A stretch of DNA of 32,508 bases from Methanoculleus sp. UBA208 (GTDB taxonomy: Archaea > Halobacteriota > Methanomicrobia > Methanomicrobiales > Methanoculleaceae). A model generated the notes under the pieces. It had not been told where the DNA came from and ran no database searches. It was given only the letters and a program-made list of their open reading frames with translations. Position numbers and translations under genes: made by a program. The DNA lies in contig NZ_DAFZ01000023.1 of assembly GCF_002498065.1 (NCBI RefSeq), forward strand, positions 1-32,508, read 5' to 3'. Of the stretch, positions 7,054 through 15,555 are shown in pieces; the first letter of the stretch is position 1; every line of letters starts with the position of its first letter.

Positions 7054-9830
7054 TGACAGATGCTTATGACAAGGCAGTTAGGATCGTCCTTCTCATGCTT
7101 GGAGGGGACCCGAATCCGACCTCTGAAAAAATCCGGAATAATGTGGATCTGGTTATTAGAATGCTTGAGGCGGAAGGGAATACTGATCCTGTGGATTGTG
7201 ATCGGCTGATCCGGGAGATCGAGTCCCGATGTGCAACCTGGCGGGGGCAGGCTGCCTGTCTGGATGCGCCCCGGAACCACATTGCCTGGCTCCCGGATAA
7301 AAAAAATCAGATTGAATGGAAATTCCGGAAACGGTACGATCGCTATCTGATGGAAAAGAAAGGATTCTCTGAACAGAGTGTCATGAAACTGGATGAGCTC
7401 ACAGATCGTGTGCTGGAGCGGCTTGAAGATCCGCAGAGAGAGGGAGCGTGGGACTGTCGGGGTATGGTGGTCGGACACGTTCAGTCCGGGAAGACGGCGA
7501 ATTATACAGGTCTTATCTGTAAGGCAGCCGACGCAGGATACAAACTCATTGTCGTTCTTGCTGGCATGCATAAGAGTCTGCGAAGCCAGACGCAGCTGCG
7601 CCTTGACGAAGGTTTCCTCGGTTTCGACACCCGGCTGAACCGCGCTTTTGATCAGACAAACCTCCGGATTGGTGTTGGAAATCTTGTAGGAGAAAATTTA
7701 ATCACAGTTCACTCGCTGACCAGCAGTGCGGATAAAGGTGATTTCAACCGGACAGTTGCATCCCAGGCCGGAGTCATGTCAGGAGGTCACGACCCGGTGT
7801 TGCTGGTCGTCAAAAAGCAGAAATCCGTCCTAGAAAATCTTATCAACTGGGCTGTCAGTATCAGAGGGGAAAATGACCCCGAAACCGGGAGAAGGATCGT
7901 GCATGAAATCCCGCTTCTGGTTATTGATGATGAAGCGGATAATGCCTCGATAAATACGAGGCGGATCACCCAAAATGAAGAGGGGGTGATGCCTGATGAT
8001 TATGACGTCACTGCGATAAACGGTCAAATCCGCTCTCTTCTCAGTCACTTTGAGAAGAGCGCGTACGTGGGTTATACCGCGACACCGTTTGCCAACATTT
8101 TTATCCATCCGGAGGGAGAGCACAGGATCTACGGTGAAGATCTCTTCCCACGTGATTTTATCATTAATCTCCCGCCACCACCGAACTATATAGGGCCGTC
8201 ACAGCTTTTCGGCGCCTTTTGTAACAATGATGATGACACGGAAAATCAGAATGATCTCCCGATTATTAGGGAAATTGATGATTATGAGCAGTTCATCCCC
8301 GACAATCATGAAAGTGAACACGCACCTGACGAACTACCTGGATCTTTAAAAAGAGCAATAAAATCCTTTGTTATTTCCTGTGCTGCCCGTAAGGTCCGCG
8401 ATACCCGGAAAAACCATAACTCAATGCTGATCCATGTAACTCGGTATACTAATGTTCAGGGAGAAATATACAGACTGGTCCGTGACGAACTGCTCTTCGT
8501 GCGCCGCCAGTTGGAGTATGCCGGTGATTCGCAGTCTCCCGGGGATATATACCGCGAGATGGAGAGACTCTGGGAATCGGATTACGTCCCGACGACACGC
8601 TCTGTTCTGCACCAGATTGAGGATCCGCTGATTACTGAAATGACCTGGGAGGATGTACGGACGGAGCTGCTGCCCGCTGCAGCCCGGATCGACGTCAGAC
8701 AGATCAACGGGACGGCACGTGATTTGCTGGATTATGGCGAGCATCCTGACGGACTGAATGTTATTGCAATCGGCGGGGAAAAACTCTCCCGAGGGCTGAC
8801 ACTGGAAGGACTCAGCGTCAGTTACTATCTGCGGGCATCACGAATGTACGATACGCTGATGCAGATGGGTCGGTGGTTCGGTTTCCGGCCGGGCTACATT
8901 GATCTCTGCCGGCTCTACACGTCCCCAGAGTTGGTCAGGTGGTATCGGCATATCAGCCTTGCATCCGAAGAGTTGCGCACTGAACTTGACTATATGGCAA
9001 GCCTGAATGCCACTCCGGCCGATTACGGTCTCCGAGTCAGGACACATCCGGAAGGGTTGCGGATCACCGCCGTGAACAAGATGCGGACCGGTACAGTAAT
9101 GAGAGTGTCGTTTGGTGATTCCCTTATTGAAACCGTTTTCTTTGATAAGAATCCAGTTATTCTCCGGAATAATCTGAATGTGATCGATCAGTTTATCCGG
9201 GATTTAGGCAGTCCTTCACCCAATGCTTCGTCAGGACGGCATATGCTCTGGAATAGTGTGCCGACGCAGGAAATTCTCAATCTTTTGGACAGGTATATAG
9301 TGCACGAAGAGTCCAGAACGGCAAACCCAGATCTCCTGAAAGCATATATGCAGAAGCGGCTATCCCGGGGCGAACTTACACACTGGACTGTTGCCCTGAT
9401 TAACAACAGTAGTACAGCAGCCCAGACATACACCATCGGAGGTCACGAGATTGGCCTGACCATCCGTACACCTGGTGAAAATACGTCTGATTCGAAATAT
9501 GCACTGAAGAAAATGCACATCATTGATCCCAAGCATGAATTTATCGACCTCACTCAGGAGCAGATTGCTGAAGCTCTTCGGGAGATGCGAGCAGATCCTG
9601 CACGAAGATCTAGGTCAGAGAAAGAACCAGAGTTCCCGAGTGGTCGATATATCCGGAGAGTCAGACCGACGGAGAGGGGGTTGCTTCTGATCTATCCCCT
9701 CGATCACAATCCACCGGGGGTTGAAATGCCAGTTATGGGGCTTGCATTCAGTATTCCCAGAAGTGCGAGGGACGACGAGGTGGAGTATATAGTAAATAAT
9801 ACCTACTGGGAGCAGGAGTTTGGTGACTGA
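7053..9830 (+). CDS. Z1-domain, superfamily II helicase-like ATPase
   Basis: A 925-residue protein. Walker A is GHVQSGKT (141-148) and Walker B is VIDDEAD with Asp292-Asp293-Glu294. A motif III-like YVGYTATPFANIF follows. The Z1 domain proper holds IGGEKLSRGLTLEGLSVSY and then QMGRWFGFRPGY, with the arginine-finger-like Arg607. This identifies the putative P-loop ATPase/helicase that always travels with MORC-type ATPase and PD-(D/E)XK genes. Translocation on or remodelling of foreign DNA is inferred. The ATG at 7053 shares one base with the upstream stop (TAATGA) and has GGAGG at 7041-7045, indicating translational coupling. No frameshift was seen. Base composition matches the rest of the island. 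Confidence 0.92.
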   Translation: MTDAYDKAVRIVLLMLGGDPNPTSEKIRNNVDLVIRMLEAEGNTDPVDCDRLIREIESRCATWRGQAACLDAPRNHIAWLPDKKNQIEWKFRKRYDRYLMEKKGFSEQSVMKLDELTDRVLERLEDPQREGAWDCRGMVVGHVQSGKTANYTGLICKAADAGYKLIVVLAGMHKSLRSQTQLRLDEGFLGFDTRLNRAFDQTNLRIGVGNLVGENLITVHSLTSSADKGDFNRTVASQAGVMSGGHDPVLLVVKKQKSVLENLINWAVSIRGENDPETGRRIVHEIPLLVIDDEADNASINTRRITQNEEGVMPDDYDVTAINGQIRSLLSHFEKSAYVGYTATPFANIFIHPEGEHRIYGEDLFPRDFIINLPPPPNYIGPSQLFGAFCNNDDDTENQNDLPIIREIDDYEQFIPDNHESEHAPDELPGSLKRAIKSFVISCAARKVRDTRKNHNSMLIHVTRYTNVQGEIYRLVRDELLFVRRQLEYAGDSQSPGDIYREMERLWESDYVPTTRSVLHQIEDPLITEMTWEDVRTELLPAAARIDVRQINGTARDLLDYGEHPDGLNVIAIGGEKLSRGLTLEGLSVSYYLRASRMYDTLMQMGRWFGFRPGYIDLCRLYTSPELVRWYRHISLASEELRTELDYMASLNATPADYGLRVRTHPEGLRITAVNKMRTGTVMRVSFGDSLIETVFFDKNPVILRNNLNVIDQFIRDLGSPSPNASSGRHMLWNSVPTQEILNLLDRYIVHEESRTANPDLLKAYMQKRLSRGELTHWTVALINNSSTAAQTYTIGGHEIGLTIRTPGENTSDSKYALKKMHIIDPKHEFIDLTQEQIAEALREMRADPARRSRSEKEPEFPSGRYIRRVRPTERGLLLIYPLDHNPPGVEMPVMGLAFSIPRSARDDEVEYIVNNTYWEQEFGD

Positions 9831-10845
9831 AAACTTCGATGGTATATGGGCAGAACTGGAACAGCACGCCGAATACGCTACCCAGGAGGGAATCCTCTCG
9901 CTGCGAATCCTTCAGGACTCGGCGTTCGACTTCCTTCTCGGGGTGCAGGTTCCAGAGAACATCCGGATGCTCCTGATCCGGATTGAGCGTGAGAATGTGA
10001 TCAATCAGTTGTCACTTCCACGTTCAAAAGGTTTTGAGATCAGGCAGACTGTTCTTCCGGAAGACCGGAGGCACCATGCAACGATCCAGCTAGTCCTGAG
10101 CGATCGCCGGTATCAGGATATCTTCTCCCGGCTTACGGGAGATGTTGCATCCTCCTGCTCCCATGAACCTTCAGAAAAGGCAATGATCCATGCCCTTCTC
10201 CAGAGGCTGACGATGTGGCAGCAGTTCCTCGACCGGTACGGAGCAGAGGGATTGAGCCCCGCCGCTCAACGGGGTTTGTATGGTGAACTCAGATTCCTCC
10301 ATGACTACCTTATGCCTGCTGTCGGGGTCGCGCAGGCTGTTCCGGCATGGACGGGACCCCGAAAAGTCCAGCAGGATTTCCAGATCTCCGGGATTGCCAT
10401 CGAGGTGAAGACCAGCATTGCCAAGCAGCATCAGAATGTGTCGGTCGCAAGCGAACAGCAGCTTGATGACACCGGTCTGGATGCGCTGTATCTGTATCAT
10501 CTTTCACTCCGGGAGGTGCATGACGGTGGCGAAACACTGCCAGGGATTATTGACAGAATACGCAATGATTTGTCGAACGATCCTGATGTATCCAGACATT
10601 TCGAGGATCTTTTGATTCTCGCAGGCTATCTGGATGAGCACCGGGGAAGGTACGAGGGTACAGGTTACGCAGACCGGACCATGCAGACATTCCACGTCCG
10701 GGAAGGTTTCCCCCGGATAACCGAGCAGGCTCTTGTTAACGGGGTGGGGGACGTTCAGTATTCAGTGAGTCTCGCTGCCTGTGCCCCTTTCATCGTGGAC
10801 GACGGGAATTTCCGGGCAGAGATTGTGAGGTCCAGGCATGAGTGA
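9823..10845 (+). CDS. PD-(D/E)XK motif protein (DUF4420-like)
   Basis: A 340-residue putative nuclease. The active-site pattern is Glu155 in GLYGELRFL, Asp185 in VQQDFQISG and Glu194-x-Lys196 in GIAIEVKTS, matching the PD-(D/E)XK motif family (DUF4420). In this operon it is the likely DNA-cutting subunit; that is inferred from family and context. GTG 9823 is preferred over TTG 9820 because AGGAG (9814-9818) leaves a spacing of four bases only for the GTG. It overlaps the Z1 gene by eight bases and the AIPR gene by eight bases, so the subunits are probably made in fixed proportion. The remaining N-terminal 150 residues have no motif I can name. Confidence 0.88.
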   Translation: MTENFDGIWAELEQHAEYATQEGILSLRILQDSAFDFLLGVQVPENIRMLLIRIERENVINQLSLPRSKGFEIRQTVLPEDRRHHATIQLVLSDRRYQDIFSRLTGDVASSCSHEPSEKAMIHALLQRLTMWQQFLDRYGAEGLSPAAQRGLYGELRFLHDYLMPAVGVAQAVPAWTGPRKVQQDFQISGIAIEVKTSIAKQHQNVSVASEQQLDDTGLDALYLYHLSLREVHDGGETLPGIIDRIRNDLSNDPDVSRHFEDLLILAGYLDEHRGRYEGTGYADRTMQTFHVREGFPRITEQALVNGVGDVQYSVSLAACAPFIVDDGNFRAEIVRSRHE

Positions 10846-12952
10846 TACGGATCTTGAGCAGTTTGCGGAGAATTTTCATCAGGATATTATTGTTGGTTCC
10901 CGGGACGTGGATGCCGGGGTGTTCTCTGAAGAGCAGTTCACAGATCTGATGCTGGGGTATCTTGCCGATGCAGGCGAGATAGATGACCGTGAAATCTGCT
11001 CGCATCAGGCCCGGGGTATCAAAGTAAACGGGTATGCATTTTTCAATGATAATGAGGGTCTTGATCTGTTTGTTTCGCATTATACCGGTGAATGTCCGCC
11101 GGTCCGCGTTGCGAAGGGGGACCTCCAGCAGCAGCTGAAACGACTCAGAACATTCTTTGAACGGGCGGTCCAGCGTGAATATGCGAACCTTGAAGAATCC
11201 TCGCCGGCCTTTGACCTTGCCGACCGCATATACCAGCTCCGGGACAGGCTGACCCTTGTCCGGCTGTTCGTTCTGACCGATGGCATTGCCAGCATTGATG
11301 CCATTGAGGATGAGGACTGTGGTTCATACCGGATCTCCAGCCATGTCTGGGATATCCAGCGACTTCACCGGCTGGTGAGCTCGGAGAGCCGGCCGGAACC
11401 GATCGAGATTGATTTGACCCGCGAGTTTGGGAAACCTCTTCTGTGCCTTCCGATGCCGGAAGAAAACCCTGTGTACACTACATATCTCTGTATCATTCCG
11501 GCAGACGTTCTTGCGGATCTCTACGGAATGTTCGGTCCCCGGCTTCTGGAGCGGAACGTCCGGGCATATCTCCAGATGAGGGGAAATGTCAACAAAGGGA
11601 TCCGTGAGACGATTCTCAACAATCCGCATATGTTCTTGGCATACAACAACGGCATATCTGCAACGGCTGAAGAGGTCGAGCTGGTGGATACAGACAGTGG
11701 CATGCCGGGGATCCGCCGGATCCGTGACTTTCAGATTGTGAACGGAGGACAGACAACCGCATCGATCTACCACACCCGGACAAAGGACAAGAAGGATATC
11801 TCAGGAGTTTACGTTCAGGTTAAACTGACCGTTCTGAAAAATCCAGACGATGTCGACTACATTGTTCCGAAGATCTCTGAATGCGCCAACAGTCAGAACA
11901 AAATAAATGCTGCTGATTTTACCTCAAACGATCCATTTCACGTTGCCATCCAGAAATTATCCCGTCAGATATGGGCTCCGGCAAAACGAGGGAGCCAGAG
12001 GGAAACTCACTGGTACTATGAGCGGGCGCGGGGACAGTATCAGGATGATAAAGCACGAAAAATTACCCCGAAGCAGAGGAGGGTTTTCGGGGAGCAGAAC
12101 CCGACCGGGCAGCGTTTCACCAAGACAGATCTTGCGAAGTTTGAACAGTCTTGGGACCAGCTGCCTCATATCGTCAGTCTCGGTGCGGAGAAGAATTACC
12201 GTGATTTCATTATCCGATACAGGGAGCGGGGCGAGTTTGTTCCGGATGCCGAATACTTCCGGCTCCTGATCGCACAGGGAATTCTTTTCAGACGCACGGA
12301 TAAGATCGTCTTGGGCCTGAAATATGGTGGTTATAAGGCGAATATCGTTACTTACACGGTTGCCCTTCTGTCGAAGCTCACAAGTCAGCGTATTGACCTT
12401 GAGCGGATCTGGAAGGAGCAGGGGCTTTCACCGGCTCTTGAAGATACAATCGTCGCTCTGTCACGGATAGTGCAGGCACACATCACGACTCCTCCCGGAG
12501 GCAAGAACATCACTGAGTGGTGCAAGAAGGAGGAGTGCTGGGAATCGCTGCTAAATAAGGATATCCTGCTTCCCGATACATTAAAACCGGAACTGGTCGA
12601 CGAAGACACCGTACTTACACGTGATGTCAGAGCCCGTTGTGGGTCAGATGAAACCGGGACTTCCGGCAGTGAGCAATTAGACGGGATGACAGCCCGGCAC
12701 GAGTCTGCACAGCAGGGGGATTCCATTGACTATGAACAGTTTATCCAGAAACTGACTCCTCAGAAGTGGCTGAAGATTATTCGAGACGCTGCCGGAGCAG
12801 AGTGTTTTTCTCGTGAGGAGATCGCTCTTCTCAGGCGGATGCAGAAGATGTCCGGCAGAAGAATGAAACCGAAGAAGGCACAGATTGTACAGGCCGGGAA
12901 AATACTGCAGACACTGGCGGAAAAGGGCCAGAAAGAAGGGGCTGAGTCATAG
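10838..12952 (+). CDS. AIPR family anti-phage protein
   Basis: A 704-residue protein of the AIPR (abortive infection phage resistance) family. The diagnostic core lies near residues 265-320: NNPHMFLAYNNGISATAEEV, then FQIVNGGQTTASIYH, followed by a conserved stretch around VPKISECANSQNKINAADF. The N-terminal 200 residues resemble the restriction-fold region seen in the family (VRLFVLTDGIAS). The C-terminal 100 residues are variable, charged and probably partly disordered. Biochemical activity is not established for most members; here it is the last subunit of the four-gene operon. The ATG at 10838 has GAGGT (10827-10831) six bases upstream. A run of eight T follows the stop. Confidence 0.9.
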   Translation: MSDTDLEQFAENFHQDIIVGSRDVDAGVFSEEQFTDLMLGYLADAGEIDDREICSHQARGIKVNGYAFFNDNEGLDLFVSHYTGECPPVRVAKGDLQQQLKRLRTFFERAVQREYANLEESSPAFDLADRIYQLRDRLTLVRLFVLTDGIASIDAIEDEDCGSYRISSHVWDIQRLHRLVSSESRPEPIEIDLTREFGKPLLCLPMPEENPVYTTYLCIIPADVLADLYGMFGPRLLERNVRAYLQMRGNVNKGIRETILNNPHMFLAYNNGISATAEEVELVDTDSGMPGIRRIRDFQIVNGGQTTASIYHTRTKDKKDISGVYVQVKLTVLKNPDDVDYIVPKISECANSQNKINAADFTSNDPFHVAIQKLSRQIWAPAKRGSQRETHWYYERARGQYQDDKARKITPKQRRVFGEQNPTGQRFTKTDLAKFEQSWDQLPHIVSLGAEKNYRDFIIRYRERGEFVPDAEYFRLLIAQGILFRRTDKIVLGLKYGGYKANIVTYTVALLSKLTSQRIDLERIWKEQGLSPALEDTIVALSRIVQAHITTPPGGKNITEWCKKEECWESLLNKDILLPDTLKPELVDEDTVLTRDVRARCGSDETGTSGSEQLDGMTARHESAQQGDSIDYEQFIQKLTPQKWLKIIRDAAGAECFSREEIALLRRMQKMSGRRMKPKKAQIVQAGKILQTLAEKGQKEGAES

Positions 12953-12954
12953 TA

Positions 12955-12962
12955 TTTTTTTT
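12955..12962 (+). terminator. T8 terminator after the AIPR gene
   Basis: Eight consecutive T residues begin two bases after the AIPR stop codon. Poly-T tracts alone suffice for archaeal termination, so the glycosylase gene 48 bases downstream may be transcribed only by read-through or from its own weak promoter. Confidence 0.55.
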
Positions 12963-13000
12963 CCGTGGTTCTCGTGCAACCTCAATGTGGCAGATAAGCT

Positions 13001-13675
13001 ATGAAGCCAGGTAAGAAAAATGTGCTCCAATCAGATCTTTTGCACTGGGGCGAGAAGCACTACAGGGATTATCCGTGGCGTCGCACCCGGGATCCTTACC
13101 GAATAATGATTGCAGAATTCATGCTTCATAGAACCCGGGCAGATCAGGTTGTTCCAGTTTATACCCAATTCCTACAGAAATATCCTGACGTCTACTCTCT
13201 TGCGGAAGCGGACCCTTCAGATGTAAAAGAAGTTACAGAGCACCTTGGACTGCACTGGCGATCAGGTCACTTTATCGGGGCAGCAAAGTATGTTGTCGAG
13301 CATTATCAGGGAATATTCCCGGACGACGAAAGTCAACTGCAGGCCATCCCCGGGGTGGGGGAATATGTCTCCGGTGCGATTATCACAGTATGCTATAAGA
13401 AACCTCACCGTGTTGTGGATGCAAATATAGCACGATTTATAAACAGATTTTTTGGCTTACAACTCAAGGGTGAGATCCGAAGGAAGAAGGAGGTACTGGA
13501 ACTGGCGGACATTCTTTTTGATGTGGATGAACCGGGAAAATTTCTCTTTGCAATCCTTGATTTTTCAGCAGCGATCTGCAGGTCAAAAAATCCGTTGCAT
13601 CTGGAATGCCCATTACGAGCTAAATGCAAATACTATAGAGAACTGCAGTCGTCTGCCGCGGATGCAGCAGATTAA
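13001..13675 (+). CDS. MIG-like thymine/guanine mismatch DNA glycosylase (HhH-GPD)
   Basis: A 224-residue member of the endonuclease III/MutY superfamily, closest in pattern to the archaeal T:G mismatch glycosylase MIG. DYPWRRTRDPYRIMIAEFML (24-42) and HRTRADQV precede the helix-hairpin-helix QAIPGVGEYVSGAI. There Tyr122 replaces the catalytic Lys of endonuclease III, as in MIG, and Asp140 in RVVDANIARFINRFFG is the conserved catalytic Asp. The cluster loop reads Cys193-X6-His200-X2-Cys203-X5-Cys209, with His in place of the second cysteine ligand. By family knowledge it removes T (or U) opposite G, the product of 5-methylcytosine deamination, so its place beside a cytosine-5 methyltransferase makes sense. 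It shares the AT-rich composition of the island. No strong ribosome site was found before the ATG. Confidence 0.85.
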   Translation: MKPGKKNVLQSDLLHWGEKHYRDYPWRRTRDPYRIMIAEFMLHRTRADQVVPVYTQFLQKYPDVYSLAEADPSDVKEVTEHLGLHWRSGHFIGAAKYVVEHYQGIFPDDESQLQAIPGVGEYVSGAIITVCYKKPHRVVDANIARFINRFFGLQLKGEIRRKKEVLELADILFDVDEPGKFLFAILDFSAAICRSKNPLHLECPLRAKCKYYRELQSSAADAAD

Positions 13676-13705
13676 CATCGAGAACATCCTGGAATCTGTA
13701 TGCCG

Positions 13706-13724
13706 GGAGGGAAGAAATCCCTCC
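13706..13724. terminator. Hairpin between convergent genes
   Basis: A perfect 7-base-pair stem, GGAGGGA (13706-13712) / TCCCTCC (13718-13724), has a 5-base loop. It lies between the glycosylase and the convergent lipoprotein gene, close to the right edge of the AT-rich island. No T-tract follows on either strand, so termination is only suggested. Confidence 0.35.
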
Positions 13725-13738
13725 GCCGGAGGTGGCGG

Positions 13739-14080
13739 TTAACTCACCTCGACACTGTGCCGGTACGTCCTGCCGATATCCCCGTCCAGCGTGAGGCTGA
13801 CCTTCTTCGTCTCCCCCGAGGGGATGGAGACCACCGCCGAGACCTCGTCACGGACAAAACCTTTCTCCTCGTCGATCAGTTTCATCGTCACGGTGACTTC
13901 GCCGTCGCCCCCGTCGTTCTGTATCACCGCGTTCACGCTATATACAAGCCCTTTGGAGAGGCTGATGTCCTTGGTCAGGGAGTCCTCCACGACCTTGGGG
14001 CTCGGGCCGCCAAGTCCCATGCAACCGGCTGTCAGAACGAGCGCCGCAGCCAGACCGGGAATAAAGATCCGCTTGCTCAT
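13739..14080 (-). CDS. Putative lipoprotein, 113 residues
   Basis: The N-terminus is a lipoprotein signal: MSKR, a hydrophobic stretch (IFIPGLAAALVL), then the lipobox LTAGC with Cys20, after which the mature protein begins. The mature part is about 90 residues of alternating beta-type sequence (YSVNAVIQNDGGDGEVTVTM, then GETKKVSLTLDGDIG), resembling a single CARDB/FxLYD-like beta sandwich. It would be anchored on the outer face of the membrane; no partner can be named. The start is fixed by the signal peptide and by a TATA box about 27 bases upstream, implying a leaderless transcript. Composition is GC-rich, so it belongs to the backbone rather than to the defence island. Confidence 0.7.
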   Translation of the reverse strand: MSKRIFIPGLAAALVLTAGCMGLGGPSPKVVEDSLTKDISLSKGLVYSVNAVIQNDGGDGEVTVTMKLIDEEKGFVRDEVSAVVSIPSGETKKVSLTLDGDIGRTYRHSVEVS

Positions 14081-14103
14081 CAGTATGCATTGACCGGAAT
14101 GGC

Positions 14104-14111
14104 CATATAAA
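14104..14111 (-). promoter_or_regulatory. TATA box for the lipoprotein gene
   Basis: On the minus strand TTTATATG is centred about 27 bases before the ATG at 14080. That distance places the transcription start at the start codon, so a leaderless mRNA is expected. Confidence 0.6.
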
Positions 14112-14212
14112 TGTATATAACCCTCCGGGTTAGATCAATCGGCCTGACGTGGTATTTATGAACGGATCAGGGTGATAACGGGAGTTGCCCCTTTCAGAAG
14201 CCGTGCGGGGGT

Positions 14213-15418
14213 TCACCACCCCCGGTACCTCGACCGGACCCTCGCCGGGAGAACATACTGCTGGAAGACCCATTCGAAGTAGCGATCGGTCATCCCGGCA
14301 ATGAAGTCCCTTACGCGTTCCTCCGGTGCCGCGGCAGCGATGTAACCCCGGGATGCCCACGACGTATCGATGAGATCTTGATAAACCGGCGAGTCCTTGC
14401 GCCCCTCCTCGATGTCCTCAAGAATGTGCTCGAAGAGGTACCGGAACATGAACCGGATCTTCCCTTCGTTTCTCAGGAGTTTTCTGTTCCCGTAGATGTG
14501 GTCCATGTTGAACTCTTTGAAAGCCGCGACGCACGCCGACGCCTCCTCTGAGAAGGCGATGCAGTCGGCATCGTAGCTCACGGCGATGATGTCCCTGATC
14601 AGGATATCGAGCACTCTTTGGTTGACCTCCCGGAAGTCCTCCTTTCCCCTCCCGGTAACCCCGAAGAGGTCCATGCAGTTCTCCGGGAAGTCCGCGAGAT
14701 CGTCGTCCCCGATAACCTCGACCTCGAGGGCGTCCGCAAGGTCGCGGCCGAGGTAGGAGATGCTGTCGGCACACCTGACGACGCACCCCTCGGCGGTGAG
14801 AGGGAGCGCGTCGCCCCCGGCCTCGATCCTCTGCAGTTTCTCCGCAAACGAGTCCCAGTCGGCCTCGCCCTCGACCGTGAGGCTCCGGTCGTGGACTTCG
14901 CCGTTGTGGCAGAGGATCCCGTCCAGCACCTGCAGCGTGAGGTCGCAGTCCTCGACGACGTCGAGGAACCGGACGCTCTGGACGTTGTGCCGGAACCCCC
15001 CGATACCGTGTTCGGTGCAGAGCTCGTCGAGGAACTTCTCCCCGAGATGGCCGTAGGGCACGTGGCCGATGTCGTGGCCGAGGGCGATCGCCTCGATGAG
15101 ATCCTCGTTCAGGCCGAGGGCTCTTCCAATCGTCCTTGCGATCTTTGACGCGAGCTGGACGTGGAGGACGCGGTGGGTGATGTGGTCGTTCTCGACCAGG
15201 TAGAAGACCTGGGTCTTGTCGATGTAGCGGGCGTAGGCCTTCGAGTGGACGATCCGGTCGGCGTCCCGGAAGAACGGCGGCCGGATCACCGGCTCCTCGC
15301 GCTTACGGCCGGACCGCCTGAGGTAATCGGCGTTCCGGGTCGCCCGGGGCGAGAGGAGCGACTCACGTTCGGCCATGCTTTCGGCCATCCGGTCAAAGGT
15401 ACTCTGCGGGATCTCCAT
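14213..15418 (-). CDS. HD-domain phosphohydrolase (dGTPase-like)
   Basis: A 401-residue HD-superfamily protein related to deoxynucleoside triphosphate triphosphohydrolases. Metal ligands are visible in THRVLH (His82), GHDIGHVPYGHLGE (His115-Asp116, His119) and probably RCADSISYLGRD further on. The order and spacing fit the dGTPase/SAMHD-like family, which hydrolyses dNTPs to deoxynucleoside and triphosphate; the true substrate is not known. The frame stays open to 15520, but ATG 15418 is preferred because GGAGGG (15425-15430) stands six bases upstream. The extra 34 residues would be proline/glycine-rich and unlike the family. It is divergent from the reductase gene at 15556. It is cytosolic, with no membrane segments. 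Confidence 0.82.
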   Translation of the reverse strand: MEIPQSTFDRMAESMAERESLLSPRATRNADYLRRSGRKREEPVIRPPFFRDADRIVHSKAYARYIDKTQVFYLVENDHITHRVLHVQLASKIARTIGRALGLNEDLIEAIALGHDIGHVPYGHLGEKFLDELCTEHGIGGFRHNVQSVRFLDVVEDCDLTLQVLDGILCHNGEVHDRSLTVEGEADWDSFAEKLQRIEAGGDALPLTAEGCVVRCADSISYLGRDLADALEVEVIGDDDLADFPENCMDLFGVTGRGKEDFREVNQRVLDILIRDIIAVSYDADCIAFSEEASACVAAFKEFNMDHIYGNRKLLRNEGKIRFMFRYLFEHILEDIEEGRKDSPVYQDLIDTSWASRGYIAAAAPEERVRDFIAGMTDRYFEWVFQQYVLPARVRSRYRGW

Positions 15419-15525
15419 CGGGCGCCCTCCGGGACGGTCTCCTGCCCCGAGACCTTCCGGTAAAGAGTTCTCGGGCGGGAGAGGGGATAGGGTTTTCTCT
15501 TCCGGCCGGGACGGATCCATGCGTG

Positions 15526-15533
15526 CTATATCC
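15526..15533 (+). promoter_or_regulatory. TATA-like box for the reductase gene
   Basis: CTATATCC is centred about 27 bases before the ATG at 15556, with no ribosome site between. This indicates a leaderless transcript. Confidence 0.5.
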
Positions 15534-15555
15534 CGGGCGTTCGTAATCTCCCGGC

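Noticed and set aside
4190..13675. DISARM, BREX or a Type I restriction system
   Set aside because: No PglZ, DrmA/B, BrxC or HsdR/HsdS-like gene is present; the Z1, MORC-type ATPase and AIPR combination defines a different class.
15419..15520. N-terminal extension of the HD phosphohydrolase
   Set aside because: The extra residues are low-complexity; GGAGGG is six bases before ATG 15418.
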